From Bacteroidales bacterium UBA5281 (GTDB taxonomy: Bacteria; Bacteroidota; Bacteroidia; Bacteroidales; Lentimicrobiaceae): a stretch of 62,048 nt of DNA. The stretch is taken from the NCBI GenBank assembly GCA_002410555.1, contig DHSR01000080.1, positions 1-62,048 on the forward strand. The letters are read 5' to 3'. Within the stretch, counting starts at the first letter, position 1; each line of letters starts with the position of its first letter. Below are positions 27,338 to 37,239 of this stretch, piece by piece. The position numbers and the translations under genes are program-made. The notes under the pieces were generated by a model. The model had not been told where the DNA came from and ran no database searches. It saw only the letters and a program-made list of their open reading frames with translations.

Positions 27338-28642
27338 ATGATTGATCAGATACTAAAACATTTCGATATCACTAAGTTAAATCCCATGCAGGAAGCAGCA
27401 TTAAACGCCATACAGCCGGGCAAAGATGTAATACTGCTTTCTCCCACCGGGAGTGGCAAAACACTGGGTTTCCTGCTTCCTTTACTCAGGATGCTTGACG
27501 ACAGACAGCCGGGTGTACAGGCCATGGTGATCGCGCCATCGCGTGAACTGGCCATACAGACAGGGGAGGTGTTTAAAAAAATGCAAACGGGATATAAAGT
27601 AATTACTGCATATGGCGGGCATGCCATGCGTATTGAACGCAACAACCTTACCGAACCTCCGGCGCTTATTGTGGGAACCCCGGGGCGCATAGCCGATCAC
27701 CTGAAGCGAAACACCTTTGACCCTGCCGTTATTAGCGCACTCATCCTTGATGAATTTGACAAATCGCTGGAACTGGGGTTTGCTGCGGAGATGAAATTCA
27801 TAATTGCTCAACTAAATAATTTAAGAACACGGGTGCTCACTTCAGCCACCATGCTGAATGAAATTCCGGAATTTACAGGTGTACAAAATCCTCTTTTGCT
27901 TGATTTTACACTATCTGCACCCCCGTTGAAGCTAAACTTCTCAGCACTGCGTGCTTTAAATCAGGATAAACTCCAACTTCTTTTTCATTTGCTGTGTACT
28001 CTGGGTAATGAGCCTGGCCTTATTTTTTGTAATCATCGCGATACTGTCGAACGTATCAGTGAACTGTTAAACGGCAAAGGCATCATTCATGGAATTTATC
28101 ATGGGGGACTGGATCAGGCGCAACGGGAGCTGGCACTCATCCGCTTCCGCAATGGAACACATCACATTTTAATTACCACCGATCTGGCTTCACGTGGACT
28201 CGATGTGCCAGAAATAATGCATATAATTCATTATCAGATTCCTGCAACAGCATCGGTTTTAACCCATCGTAACGGACGTACTGCCCGTATGCATGCTTCA
28301 GGCACTGCATGGTTGTTGCTGGGCATAAATGATGTAGTTCCTGAATTTATCGAACCACCACCCGTTTTAATCCAGTTACCCGAATCAGTTAATCTGCCTC
28401 AGCCCACGCCATGGGAAACGGTTTATCTGAGCCTGGGGAAAAAGGATAAGGTGAATAAAGGAGATGTGGCCGGGTTTCTGATACAGAAAGGTAAATTGCC
28501 AGCAGATGCATTAGGGCGGATAGAAGTAATGGATCACATGGCATTTGCAGCAGTAAAAAGACCGTTTTGCCATAAAATGCTCCGAAAAATAAGGGGGCAT
28601 CCGCTTAAAAAGAAAGCAGTGCGTGTGGATTTGGCTGGTTGA
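27338..28642 (+). CDS. DEAD-box-type RNA helicase with DbpA-like RNA-binding domain
   Basis: This 434-residue helicase has motif I SPTGSGKT (35-42), APSRELA, TPGRI, and a motif II that reads DEFD (138-141) instead of DEAD. SAT, the second-lobe TTDLASRGLD and HRNGRTAR motifs follow. The last 65 residues (KGDVAGFLIQKGKLPADALG...) match the RRM-like DbpA domain that binds 23S rRNA hairpin 92, which suggests a role in large-subunit assembly. The frame also opens at 27272, but the ATG at 27338 lies just after the -7 box and gives the usual N-terminus MIDQILKHFDI. It converges with the KAS III gene, seven bases apart. Confidence 0.88.
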   Translation: MIDQILKHFDITKLNPMQEAALNAIQPGKDVILLSPTGSGKTLGFLLPLLRMLDDRQPGVQAMVIAPSRELAIQTGEVFKKMQTGYKVITAYGGHAMRIERNNLTEPPALIVGTPGRIADHLKRNTFDPAVISALILDEFDKSLELGFAAEMKFIIAQLNNLRTRVLTSATMLNEIPEFTGVQNPLLLDFTLSAPPLKLNFSALRALNQDKLQLLFHLLCTLGNEPGLIFCNHRDTVERISELLNGKGIIHGIYHGGLDQAQRELALIRFRNGTHHILITTDLASRGLDVPEIMHIIHYQIPATASVLTHRNGRTARMHASGTAWLLLGINDVVPEFIEPPPVLIQLPESVNLPQPTPWETVYLSLGKKDKVNKGDVAGFLIQKGKLPADALGRIEVMDHMAFAAVKRPFCHKMLRKIRGHPLKKKAVRVDLAG

Positions 28643-28649
28643 AAGAGTT

Positions 28650-29741
28650 TTAGTTGTTGGTTTCCTGCATCTTATATACTGCTGCATTCACATTCATGCC
28701 GGCACCAACCGAAGCAAAAACAAAATGGTCGCCTGGATTCAGAATGTGATTTTTTACCTGATCTTTAATGATCATATCATAAAGAATGGGTAAGGTTGCC
28801 ACCGAATTGTTGCCCAGCCACGATATAATCATTGGCATGGAGAATTCTGGTCTTTCTTTACGTCCATAAAGCTCATACAAACGGCTCACAATGGCGTCGT
28901 CCATTTTTTCGTTGGCCTGATGAATGAGAACGCGCTGGATGGCATCAATTGCTACACCGCTTTTATCAATGGCTGCTTTAATTGCCATAGGAACTGTCTT
29001 TAAGGCATATTCATAAAGTTTCCGTCCATTCATCTTCAGGTAAAGATTGGTGCCTTCTGCGGTTTTATATGACTTGTCCATTTTTAGGTAATAAGCCTGA
29101 TCTACTGCATCGGTGCGGGCTACATGCGATAGCAGTCCTACCGGCGTGTCACTTTCCACAGCGGTAAGTATAACTGCACCTGCACCATCCGAATAAATCA
29201 TGCTATCGCGATCGTGTGGATCGCTGACGCGCGAAAGGGTTTCAGAGCCAATGACAAGTATATTTTTGACATCGCCCGAGCGAATAAAATAGTTGGCATG
29301 TATTACTGCCTGTAGCCATCCCGGACAACCAAAAGGCAAATCATATGCAATGGTTTCCGGATTGCGGATTCCAAGCTTATGCTTAACCCTTGAGGCAATG
29401 GTAGGTACGGTATCTATATGTGTGTCACCGGCTTTTACATCACCGAAATTATGTGCCACAATAATATAATCCAGCAATTCCTTATCAAGACCGGCATCAG
29501 CAATGGCTTTTTCGGCAGCCATAAATGCAATGTCGGAGCATACCAGGTTATCTTCAACATAACGGCGCTCACGGATACCGGTAATGTTTTTGAACTTCTC
29601 AATAATTTCTGCAGTAGGAAGATTTATGGGTTCACCTGAAGATTCAAAAAAAGTGTTTTTTGAAAATCCGGTATTAGCTATCCGCCGGGTAGGCAGGTAA
29701 CTTCCGGAACCGGTGATTATCGTGTAAATTTGTTTTGGCAT
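28650..29741 (-). CDS. 3-oxoacyl-ACP synthase III (KAS III-like) thiolase-fold enzyme
   Basis: This 363-residue enzyme keeps the KAS III triad: Cys139 in LPFGCPGWLQ, His274 in LIHQANEKM and Asn311 in WLGNNSVAT. It begins like FabH (ITGSGSYLPTRRIANTGF). FabH condenses an acyl-CoA with malonyl-ACP to start fatty acid synthesis; related enzymes act in polyketide, alkylresorcinol or beta-hydroxy acid formation. At 363 residues it is longer than E. coli FabH (317), and it is not next to plsX, rpmF or other fab genes, so it may be a specialised paralogue. No gene symbol is given for that reason. Confidence 0.85.
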   Translation of the reverse strand: MPKQIYTIITGSGSYLPTRRIANTGFSKNTFFESSGEPINLPTAEIIEKFKNITGIRERRYVEDNLVCSDIAFMAAEKAIADAGLDKELLDYIIVAHNFGDVKAGDTHIDTVPTIASRVKHKLGIRNPETIAYDLPFGCPGWLQAVIHANYFIRSGDVKNILVIGSETLSRVSDPHDRDSMIYSDGAGAVILTAVESDTPVGLLSHVARTDAVDQAYYLKMDKSYKTAEGTNLYLKMNGRKLYEYALKTVPMAIKAAIDKSGVAIDAIQRVLIHQANEKMDDAIVSRLYELYGRKERPEFSMPMIISWLGNNSVATLPILYDMIIKDQVKNHILNPGDHFVFASVGAGMNVNAAVYKMQETNN

Positions 29742-29833
29742 TGTTTGAAAAAGAGAGTTATTTTAAATAAAATTGGATTGTATAGTATTAACAACTGTTT
29801 TAACAATTGGTTTTCATGTCAGCTTATGTTTGT

Positions 29834-30445
29834 TCAGGTATCCCTTTGCGAAGCAATATCAATAATTTGCGAAAAACTTACTGAAGCCAGATGATTGGTT
29901 CTGGAATACAATTGGCTGGCGAACGGAATGCACTGATGAGTTACCTTTAATCGCAGAAACGAGGTATCCAGGTCATTCTCACCAAGGCGAATGCGGTCGA
30001 GTGCATCAGCATCTTTAAGTAAAAAAAGAACTTTTTGTGATTCATCATCAGTTGAAGAAATTGAAGGAACATCAGGCAGTGAATGCAGACTAACCGCATA
30101 AGCTATCTGTTGCAGATTGGCTTCGGAAGCGCCGTTTCGTTTAAATAAGTCGTGATATTCAACCAGATAATTTTCCACGGCATCACGGCCATGGCGGGTG
30201 CAGTAGCCATCGTGCCTGCGTGCCATATCGTGAATATATGCAGCAAAAAATGCAGTTCTTGCCTCGCTTTCAAAACCAGAAAGTACGCCCAGGTTTAAAA
30301 CATGTATCATTACCCGGTAAGTGTGCATAATGCCATGAAGTCTGCTTGCACGGAAAAACTGATCAGGCTGCAGACTGAATTCATCAAAACAAATCGGATA
30401 CCTTTTCACCGCCTCGCCGAAATTAATATTACCTGCTGTCATCAT
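29834..30445 (-). CDS. HD-domain phosphohydrolase-like protein
   Basis: This 203-residue soluble protein has the metal-binding HD pattern: H41 in MHTYRV, H72-D73 in YIHDMARRHDG and D145 in LLKDADALDRIRLG. HD proteins hydrolyse phosphate esters, often of nucleotides; the substrate here is not identifiable. Its ATG overlaps the marC stop by four bases (ATGA), so the two are translationally coupled, although no functional link is evident. Confidence 0.82.
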   Translation of the reverse strand: MMTAGNINFGEAVKRYPICFDEFSLQPDQFFRASRLHGIMHTYRVMIHVLNLGVLSGFESEARTAFFAAYIHDMARRHDGYCTRHGRDAVENYLVEYHDLFKRNGASEANLQQIAYAVSLHSLPDVPSISSTDDESQKVLFLLKDADALDRIRLGENDLDTSFLRLKVTHQCIPFASQLYSRTNHLASVSFSQIIDIASQRDT

Positions 30446-31083
30446 GATAATAACATGTTTTGAACGATGGGTTTCAGCCCGGCAAAGAAAAATTCAACAG
30501 CTATCACCATCATAATCAGTCCCATAAGTTTGGTCATGATTTTGTTCCCGGTTTCTCCCAGAACTTTTACCAGTTTTCCTGAACCCAGAAGTATGGCTAA
30601 GGTAACCATCAGGATGAGTATGATGGAAACCAACAGGATGATCTTTAATGCCAGGGTATCACTGTCTTCCATCAACACAATAGAATTGGTAATGGCACCG
30701 GGTCCTGCAATTATTGGTATGGCAAGAGGTGTAATGGAAATGTCGTCAACATAGTTTTTGATCATGTCTTCATCCATTTTCATTTTACTCACTTTTGCCT
30801 GAAGCATATCATAACCCATAATAAAGAAGATGATACCGCCCACAACTCTGAAACTGTTCACTGATATGCCGAAGACTTTGAAGAGCAATTGTCCACCCAG
30901 CGCAAAGATAAGCAGGATGAAAAAAGCAGTGATAACGGCTTTAATGGCAGTGCGTTTTCGTTCTTTCTCATTCAGGCTGCTGGTCATCGTCATAAATACC
31001 GGCATTACACCAAGTGGGTTTATGATGGCAAAGTATGACGTAATATAAAGCAGAGCTGTGGTTAAAAGTTCATGTTGTGTCAT
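30442..31083 (-). CDS. MarC-family integral membrane protein
   Basis: This membrane protein of 213 residues has six hydrophobic helices and the family motifs YFAIINPLGVMPVF (near residue 15) and PLAIPIIAGPGAITN (near residue 120). MarC proteins are widespread inner-membrane proteins; an early link to multidrug resistance was not supported, and their transport role is uncertain. A TTG two codons upstream (31089) could also start the frame, but the ATG at 31083 is preferred. It is the first gene of a two-gene unit with the HD protein. Confidence 0.88.
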   Translation of the reverse strand: MTQHELLTTALLYITSYFAIINPLGVMPVFMTMTSSLNEKERKRTAIKAVITAFFILLIFALGGQLLFKVFGISVNSFRVVGGIIFFIMGYDMLQAKVSKMKMDEDMIKNYVDDISITPLAIPIIAGPGAITNSIVLMEDSDTLALKIILLVSIILILMVTLAILLGSGKLVKVLGETGNKIMTKLMGLIMMVIAVEFFFAGLKPIVQNMLLS

Positions 31084-31139
31084 GGTCAACAGTCAGTATT
31101 TTCAGGAATGGGTTTATGGTTATCCCATGAAAAGCACTT

Positions 31140-32828
31140 TTATTGGTTTATTTTCTGATTTACCAGTTTAATAATGTTTTCCTCCGCAGCAATGGCCTGT
31201 TGTTCGATATCTTTTCCTTCAGCGATAACTGATTCAACAAAAGCTTTATCGTTTAGGCCTGCACCATTAATTCTCACATTGAGATAGGCACCTCTGACGG
31301 CAGACCGCGCAGCCAGAGCGCCTACACCTGCATCTGTTACAGAGTTAGGGTTACCGTTTTCTACCATTGCCAGCAGCAGTTCAAAGGTTTTAATACTTAC
31401 CTTCATTATTTTAAAGGGAATTTCAATGGCATACCGGGTAGCCTGCTGAATGGCTTCGGTACGTGCCTGCTTCTCTTGGTCACTTGATTTGGGCATACCG
31501 AAAGCATCCATAATCCGGTTAAAAGCCTGGGTATCTTCGTCGACAAGATTGAGTAGTTCTGTTTTAAGCTGCTGCCCTTTTTCAGCCCAGTCTGAAAATT
31601 CTTCCCAGCGCTCATCCCAACCGGGCTTGTGTGCCGAAAGGTTAGCTACCATTGTACCCAGTGAAGCTGCAAGCACACCCATGTATGCCGAAATAGAGCC
31701 TCCACCGGGTGCGGGAGACTCTGAGGCGGTTTCTTCGGCGAAGTTTTTACAGCTTAGGTCAATAAGTTTTGGTGCCTGATTTTTATTAAGCACATATTCA
31801 ATAATTTTTTCATCGGGGTGAAAGGGCTTTAAATCATCAAGACCCAACGATTTGACAGCAATTTTTATCAGTTCGGCATCCGAAACGCCGGTTGATCGAT
31901 GCTGTTTGCGTAAGAAATACTTACCTGCATCGGTGAAAACCTTTAGAGGAGCCAGCCCAACGAGCTCAGACCCGCTTACCCGCATACCACGCTCAGCAGC
32001 CTTGTTCATAGCTTCTTCAAAGGCAATATGCACAGGGGTGATGCTAATGTTGGTGAGATTGATAGAAACCTGTGCGATGCCATACTCTTCAATAAACCAG
32101 CCTATGGCTTTGCAGGCCTTGAGTGAGCCGGGGATATTTCTGGGGTTTCCGTGCTCATCTTTAACTATTTTTCCGGTAATGGGATTGCCCTCCCGCATTG
32201 GCCGCCCTTTTTCTCTTATGTCAAAGGCAACAGCATTTGCCCGTCGGGTAGAAGTGGTGTTGAGGTTAATGTTATAGGCAACCAGAAAGTCACGTGCTCC
32301 CACGGCAATGGCGCCTGTACGCGAAATAAAACGCGAAGGGCCGAAATCAGGTTTCCATTCGGGGCTACTGAGTTTCTTCGGTAAACCTTCATATTCTCCT
32401 GACCGGCAATTGGCCAGATTCCTGCGTTCAGGTATGAAGGCAGCCTCTTCGTAACAATATACAGGGATTTCCAGCTCTGTTCCGATACGTTCGGCCAGTT
32501 GGCGGGCATATTTTACGGTTTCTTCCATACTGATATTGGCCACAGGAACCAGAGGACATACGTCGGTTGCACCAAAGCGGGGATGGGCTCCGATATGCTT
32601 GCTCATATCAATAATCTGACTGGCTTTTTTAACAGCCCTGAAGGCGGCTTCAACTACCTGGGCTGGTTCTCCGGCTATAGTTACTACCGTGCGATTGGTG
32701 GCAGCACCGGGATCAACATCAAGCAATTGAACACCCTCAACGGTTTTAATTTCATCGGTTATCTCTTTGATGATGTTCATGTCGCGCCCTTCACTGAAAT
32801 TAGGCACACATTCAATAATCTGCTTCAT
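31140..32828 (-). CDS. ftcD: Bifunctional glutamate formimidoyltransferase/formimidoyltetrahydrofolate cyclodeaminase
   Basis: This 562-residue enzyme joins both activities of the last histidine-degradation step. Residues 1-330 are the formiminotransferase domain (ECVPNFSEGRD at the start, then HIGAHPRFGATDVCPLVP), which moves the formimino group from formiminoglutamate to tetrahydrofolate. Residues about 360-560 are the cyclodeaminase domain (SPAPGGGSISAYMGVLAASL), which releases ammonia to give methenyltetrahydrofolate. Length is close to the animal enzyme. It lies 51 bases downstream of hutI on the same strand. hutH and hutU are not in the window. Confidence 0.93.
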   Translation of the reverse strand: MKQIIECVPNFSEGRDMNIIKEITDEIKTVEGVQLLDVDPGAATNRTVVTIAGEPAQVVEAAFRAVKKASQIIDMSKHIGAHPRFGATDVCPLVPVANISMEETVKYARQLAERIGTELEIPVYCYEEAAFIPERRNLANCRSGEYEGLPKKLSSPEWKPDFGPSRFISRTGAIAVGARDFLVAYNINLNTTSTRRANAVAFDIREKGRPMREGNPITGKIVKDEHGNPRNIPGSLKACKAIGWFIEEYGIAQVSINLTNISITPVHIAFEEAMNKAAERGMRVSGSELVGLAPLKVFTDAGKYFLRKQHRSTGVSDAELIKIAVKSLGLDDLKPFHPDEKIIEYVLNKNQAPKLIDLSCKNFAEETASESPAPGGGSISAYMGVLAASLGTMVANLSAHKPGWDERWEEFSDWAEKGQQLKTELLNLVDEDTQAFNRIMDAFGMPKSSDQEKQARTEAIQQATRYAIEIPFKIMKVSIKTFELLLAMVENGNPNSVTDAGVGALAARSAVRGAYLNVRINGAGLNDKAFVESVIAEGKDIEQQAIAAEENIIKLVNQKINQ

Positions 32829-32879
32829 AATATTTAATGGGTTTATTATTTTTTGGAATGTTTTGCTGAAATCAGCTGT

Positions 32880-34148
32880 TTATGGAGTGCCAATTTGTTG
32901 CCCGTTCAGAAAAACTGAATCTATTTTATTGCTTCCAAAGGCGTATGGCATATATTCAATGCTGGGTATAGGTTTGGTAATAAAAAAGTTGGCTTTTTTT
33001 CCAGCAGCAATACTGCCATACTGGTCACTTAGTCCCATGGCATAGGCGCCGTTGATGGTGCAGGCATTTATGGCTTCCTCGGGGGTGAGCCTGAACATGA
33101 TACTACCCATAGAAAGGATAAGCTGCATGTTTCCTGAAGGAGAACTTCCGGGGTTAAAATCACTGGCTAACGCAAGAGGTAATCCTGCATCGATCATTTT
33201 GCGTGCCGGAGCCAGCACCATATTTAAAAAGAAGGCAGCACCGGGCAATAGGGTAGGCATGGTTTCTGAACCCAGCAGGGCTTCAATTTCTTCGTCGCCT
33301 GTAAACTCCAGATGGTCTACCGACAGGGCATCATATTTAACACCTACCTGGATACCCCCTGAATAGTCGAGTTCATTGGCATGGATTTTAGGTTTAAGCC
33401 CATATTTGATGCCTGCCATTAAGATGCGTTCTGTTTCATCGGTGGTAAAAAATCCACGATCACAGAATACATCAATAAAGTCGGCAAGATTGTCTGCTGC
33501 CACCCGGGGAATCATTTCATTGATAATAAGATCCACGTATGCACCCTGATTGTTTTTGTATTCCGCTGGCACGGCATGGGCGCCCAGGAAAGTAGATTTT
33601 ATGGTTAAAGGGCTAAGCTGGCGCAGCCTTTGTATAACCCTGAGCATTTTAAGTTCATTTTCTGTATCCAGGCCATAACCACTTTTTATTTCAACGGCGC
33701 CGGTTCCCAAAAATGTGATTTCATTCAGCCGTTCAAGTGCACTTTCTATCAGTATTTCTTCTGAGGTTTCTGCCAGGAGTCTGGCAGAGTTCAGTATGCC
33801 ACCGCCCCGCCGGGCAATCTCTTCATAAGACAAGCCTTTGATTTTATCTACATACTCAATTTCGCGGCTGCCGGCATAAACCAGATGCGTATGTGAATCA
33901 CAAAATGATGGGAAAATCATGCGTCCACGGGCATCAATTACTTTTAATCCGGGAATGTCGTATAAAGTTTTATCCAGATCTCTCATTTCCCCAAAGGCTT
34001 CAATGAGACTGCCGGAGATCAATAAATAGGCATCGTCAATTCTGCCGAGTATATTTTGTTGCTTACCTGCCCTCATTAAAAGAGTGCCGTCATCCACTCC
34101 TGCCAGAGTTTTAATATTGATTACCAATAGTTTGGCTGAATGTTGCAT
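32880..34148 (-). CDS. hutI: Imidazolonepropionase
   Basis: This 422-residue amidohydrolase opens imidazolone-5-propionate to N-formimino-L-glutamate, the substrate of the next gene product. Metal and substrate motifs are all present: SHTHLVYAG with the HxH pair (H86, H88), GAHAVP, KIHANELDYSGG, VDHLEF and the late Asp in ASDFNPGS. It is cytoplasmic with no signal. It is the first gene of a hutI-ftcD pair. Confidence 0.94.
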   Translation of the reverse strand: MQHSAKLLVINIKTLAGVDDGTLLMRAGKQQNILGRIDDAYLLISGSLIEAFGEMRDLDKTLYDIPGLKVIDARGRMIFPSFCDSHTHLVYAGSREIEYVDKIKGLSYEEIARRGGGILNSARLLAETSEEILIESALERLNEITFLGTGAVEIKSGYGLDTENELKMLRVIQRLRQLSPLTIKSTFLGAHAVPAEYKNNQGAYVDLIINEMIPRVAADNLADFIDVFCDRGFFTTDETERILMAGIKYGLKPKIHANELDYSGGIQVGVKYDALSVDHLEFTGDEEIEALLGSETMPTLLPGAAFFLNMVLAPARKMIDAGLPLALASDFNPGSSPSGNMQLILSMGSIMFRLTPEEAINACTINGAYAMGLSDQYGSIAAGKKANFFITKPIPSIEYMPYAFGSNKIDSVFLNGQQIGTP

Positions 34149-34489
34149 GGGTTGAATATTTTAGAGAATCCAGAGCTAATCCGCTGCAAATGTAGGCATT
34201 TCCCGGCACACAGTGAGGATTTTGCAGGGGAAAAATATACCTTCATCTAAAACCACCCCCATATGTTTCCCCGAAGATTAATTTTAAAATTTAAAACAAC
34301 CGTTTCATAATTTTTATTAATTTTGGCCTTTCCAATTCTTCAGGCACAATTACTTTAGTTAATCGCTTGTAATTCAATGATGGGCGCAAAATAAAAACGC
34401 TCATGCGGAGTTGGTGTGGTTTTTTTTTGATTCTTTACCTGAACCAATTGAATTTTCCAGAAAAATATTTTGAAACACAAACGAATAAT
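34149..34489. other. Divergent control region between hutI and the S8 peptidase gene
   Basis: No gene is seen in these 341 bases. The minus strand has a -7 box for hutI (34187-34194) and the plus strand one for the peptidase (TAATTTTG, 34318-34325), leaving a leader of about 160 bases before the peptidase ATG. The frame can be extended upstream to 34403, but that stretch has no signal-peptide character. Confidence 0.5.
34187..34194 (-). promoter_or_regulatory. -7 box for hutI (TACATTTG on the minus strand)
   Basis: An exact TAnnTTTG match 38 bases upstream of the hutI ATG. No -33 TTG at the expected distance. Confidence 0.45.
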
Positions 34490-37159
34490 ATGAAAACAAA
34501 TTTCTACTCTTTTGGTAAACTGGCGCTTTTATCGTTTACTTTATTAGTCTTCACCTTCTCTGGATGGGCACAAACTTTTCAGCGTGATTACCAGGATGGC
34601 AGGCTTTATTTTAAGTTTAAAGATAATGCATCACTCAATTTTTCAGTTCGGGGCGATAATTCAGTGGCCCTGGATGCCATACCTTTTATTCAGAAACTGG
34701 GTCAGCAATTCCGGCTTAAATCATTGGTGCGTCCTTTCGATTTGAATAATGATGATAAACTGATGCGTACTTTCATGCTTGAGATTGAAAATTTTGCCGA
34801 AATCCATCAGGTACTTCAGAAACTTTCACTGGAACAGGAACTGGAATATGTGGAGCAGGTGCCCATGGACTACATTGGTTATGTTCCCAATGATTCATTA
34901 TACAATATGTATAACGGTCCCAAGAACTGGAAATGGCACCTCGATCGCATTATGGCAGCAGAGGCGTGGGATATCCACAAAGGCTCTTCAGATATAAGGG
35001 TCGCAATTGTTGACAATGCGGTGTGGGTAGACCATCCCGATTTGGCTGATAAAGTGGTATTGCAACGTGACACCTATTATAATACGAATAATGCAAATCC
35101 GCCTTCAAGTGGCGATCCATATGACTGGTCACATGGCACCCACTGTGCAGGACTTGCTGCAGGCATGAGCGACAATGGTATAGGTATCGCATCCATTGGT
35201 TATAATGTAAGCATTATTGCAGTTAAGGCTGCCAATAATTCAAATCCTGAAGGCGTATATGGTTATGCCGGTGTTCAGTGGGCAGCCAATAACGGAGCCA
35301 ATGTTATTAACATGTCATGGGGTGGTCCTGGTTATTCGGCTACCAATCAGAATATCATTAACTCTGTTCATAACATGGGTATTGTTTTGGTGGCTGCAGC
35401 CGGAAACTCAAACGTAAGCTCAGCTCATTATCCGTCAGCCTATAATAATGTGATTTCAGTTGCTTCCATTGATTCAGATGATCGTAAAACCGATTTCTCA
35501 AACTTTGGTACCACAGTCGATGTAGCTGCACCCGGAGGCTATAATGTTTCGGGGCCCGACGGCTTGCTCAGTACTACCTTCAACCAGTCAACCTATGGTT
35601 ATTACGATATAATGGCGGGTACTTCTATGGCATCTCCGGTAGCTGCCGGTCTGGCAGGCCTTATCTTGTCGGTTAATCCTGACCTGACACCTGAACAGGT
35701 GGAAGAAGTTATGAAATCCACTGCCGATACGATTGATGAAATGAATCCGGACTATATTGGTAAACTTGGTGCCGGCCGTATTAATGCTTATCAGGCAGTT
35801 TTAAATACGCCTTATGAACCTACTGCTGATTTTTCAACACCGGTAACTATTATCATGCCAGGCACTACCATCGATTTTACTGACCTTAGCACGGGTGTTC
35901 CTGCTTCATGGCAGTGGACTTTCCAGGGGGGTAATCCTGCAACTTCTACAGAAAAAAATCCAACAGTAACCTACCCAACGGTGGGTACTTTTGATGTTTC
36001 TTTGAGTATTACCAATGCCTTTGGTACCAGTTTGCTCGAACTAAACGATTATATCCGCGTAACTGCCATCCCTGAGCCGGTTATATTTATTGCCGCCAGC
36101 GATTCCAATCCTTGTATCGGTAGCCATGTGGTTATAAATGACTCCTCATTGTATGGACCAAGCAATTGGGAATGGGCCATTGCACCCGATACTTATGAAT
36201 ATGTAGATGGAACTTCAGCCAGCAGTCAGAATCCGGTAGTTATGTTTAACAATACTGGTTTTTATACCATTAGTCTGACAGCCACCAACAATAATGGAAC
36301 AAGTTCAGAAACTTTTACCGATTTTGTAGAAGTTCAGGGTGCTGTGCCGACATATTCCGTTGATATGGAAGATGGTACTGCCGGATATTTCATTATTTGG
36401 GATACTATAAAATCACAATCACACATAGATTCTTATGCGGCCAATAACAGTGATTTTGGTATTCACTTTCATGGTGATCCACTACCTGTTGGTTGGAAAG
36501 GCAGCGCTACATCAGGCACTCCCGCTCAGGCCTGGGGCGATAATCGCGCATTCCATGGTGAAGTTCAAATGTGTGGTGTAGATGCCCGTGGAATGGACAA
36601 TGTAGCCTTATCTCTTGATTTAAGACAGACCCATAGCATTGGCCCGCGTTTTTCATGGTTCAGGGTTACGGCCAATGGTGAGCAGGTGCCGGATGTAAAT
36701 GGCGTTATGGACTTTAATCCGGTAACAGCAGGTGATGATGAATGGCAACGCCTAACCTTCGATCTCTCAGCCTATGCAGGAACCATTTTTGATCTGACTC
36801 TTCAGACTGCCACCCGTTTTTCCAATCAATCACAGGGTGACGGTGACAATGTTTTTATTGACAACATTGTTATTACCAATACTACTTCAGCGAAACCTTT
36901 AGTGGCTAAGACGGTCTCTTTGAATGTATATCCCAATCCTTCAGATGGACTGTTTACTGTTTCTTCCGATATGCTTGTGGGCGATGTTACCATGAAGGTA
37001 GTGTCATTGCTCGGTAATACAGTCTTTAGTCAAAGGTTTAGCTCAGGCTCATCTTCATTCGAAGAAATATTGAACCTTTCACATCTTCCGGCGGGCATCT
37101 ATTTGCTGTCAGCTACTGATGGAAAACAGAGATTTAATCAACGCATAATTATCAGGTGA
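34490..37159 (+). CDS. Secreted S8 (subtilisin-like) serine peptidase with T9SS sorting domain
   Basis: This 889-residue exported peptidase has a signal peptide (about 1-24, ending FSGWAQ), a propeptide of ~110 residues, and the S8 triad: D175 in AIVDNAVWVDHPDL, H215 in SHGTHCAG and S379 in GTSMASP. One clear PKD domain (about 445-525) and a second PKD-like domain (about 530-620) follow, then a beta-sandwich region (about 620-800). The C-terminal type A sorting domain begins LNVYPNPSDG and ends RFNQRIIIR. It should cross the outer membrane through the T9SS encoded at 51-57 kb. The ATG at 34490 is chosen over 34403 because it gives the signal peptide directly. A strong terminator follows. Confidence 0.93.
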   Translation: MKTNFYSFGKLALLSFTLLVFTFSGWAQTFQRDYQDGRLYFKFKDNASLNFSVRGDNSVALDAIPFIQKLGQQFRLKSLVRPFDLNNDDKLMRTFMLEIENFAEIHQVLQKLSLEQELEYVEQVPMDYIGYVPNDSLYNMYNGPKNWKWHLDRIMAAEAWDIHKGSSDIRVAIVDNAVWVDHPDLADKVVLQRDTYYNTNNANPPSSGDPYDWSHGTHCAGLAAGMSDNGIGIASIGYNVSIIAVKAANNSNPEGVYGYAGVQWAANNGANVINMSWGGPGYSATNQNIINSVHNMGIVLVAAAGNSNVSSAHYPSAYNNVISVASIDSDDRKTDFSNFGTTVDVAAPGGYNVSGPDGLLSTTFNQSTYGYYDIMAGTSMASPVAAGLAGLILSVNPDLTPEQVEEVMKSTADTIDEMNPDYIGKLGAGRINAYQAVLNTPYEPTADFSTPVTIIMPGTTIDFTDLSTGVPASWQWTFQGGNPATSTEKNPTVTYPTVGTFDVSLSITNAFGTSLLELNDYIRVTAIPEPVIFIAASDSNPCIGSHVVINDSSLYGPSNWEWAIAPDTYEYVDGTSASSQNPVVMFNNTGFYTISLTATNNNGTSSETFTDFVEVQGAVPTYSVDMEDGTAGYFIIWDTIKSQSHIDSYAANNSDFGIHFHGDPLPVGWKGSATSGTPAQAWGDNRAFHGEVQMCGVDARGMDNVALSLDLRQTHSIGPRFSWFRVTANGEQVPDVNGVMDFNPVTAGDDEWQRLTFDLSAYAGTIFDLTLQTATRFSNQSQGDGDNVFIDNIVITNTTSAKPLVAKTVSLNVYPNPSDGLFTVSSDMLVGDVTMKVVSLLGNTVFSQRFSSGSSSFEEILNLSHLPAGIYLLSATDGKQRFNQRIIIR

Positions 37160-37181
37160 TTTTAACCCGAAAACAAAAAGT

Positions 37182-37206
37182 GTTCCCGACCTCTCTGGAC
37201 GGGAAC
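37182..37206 (+). terminator. Intrinsic terminator after the S8 peptidase gene
   Basis: GTTCCCG (37182-37188) pairs with CGGGAAC (37200-37206) across an 11-base loop, followed directly by a run of T. It lies just 34 bases before the next ATG, so the C10 gene must be transcribed by read-through or from a start site inside this gap. Confidence 0.8.
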
Positions 37207-37239
37207 TTTTTTCTTTTTTAGCCTACTAAAAATAAAAAT

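Noticed and set aside
30466..31048. Several plus-strand frames antisense to marC and ftcD
   Set aside because: They lie wholly inside genes with clear family matches and show no domain, signal or start context.
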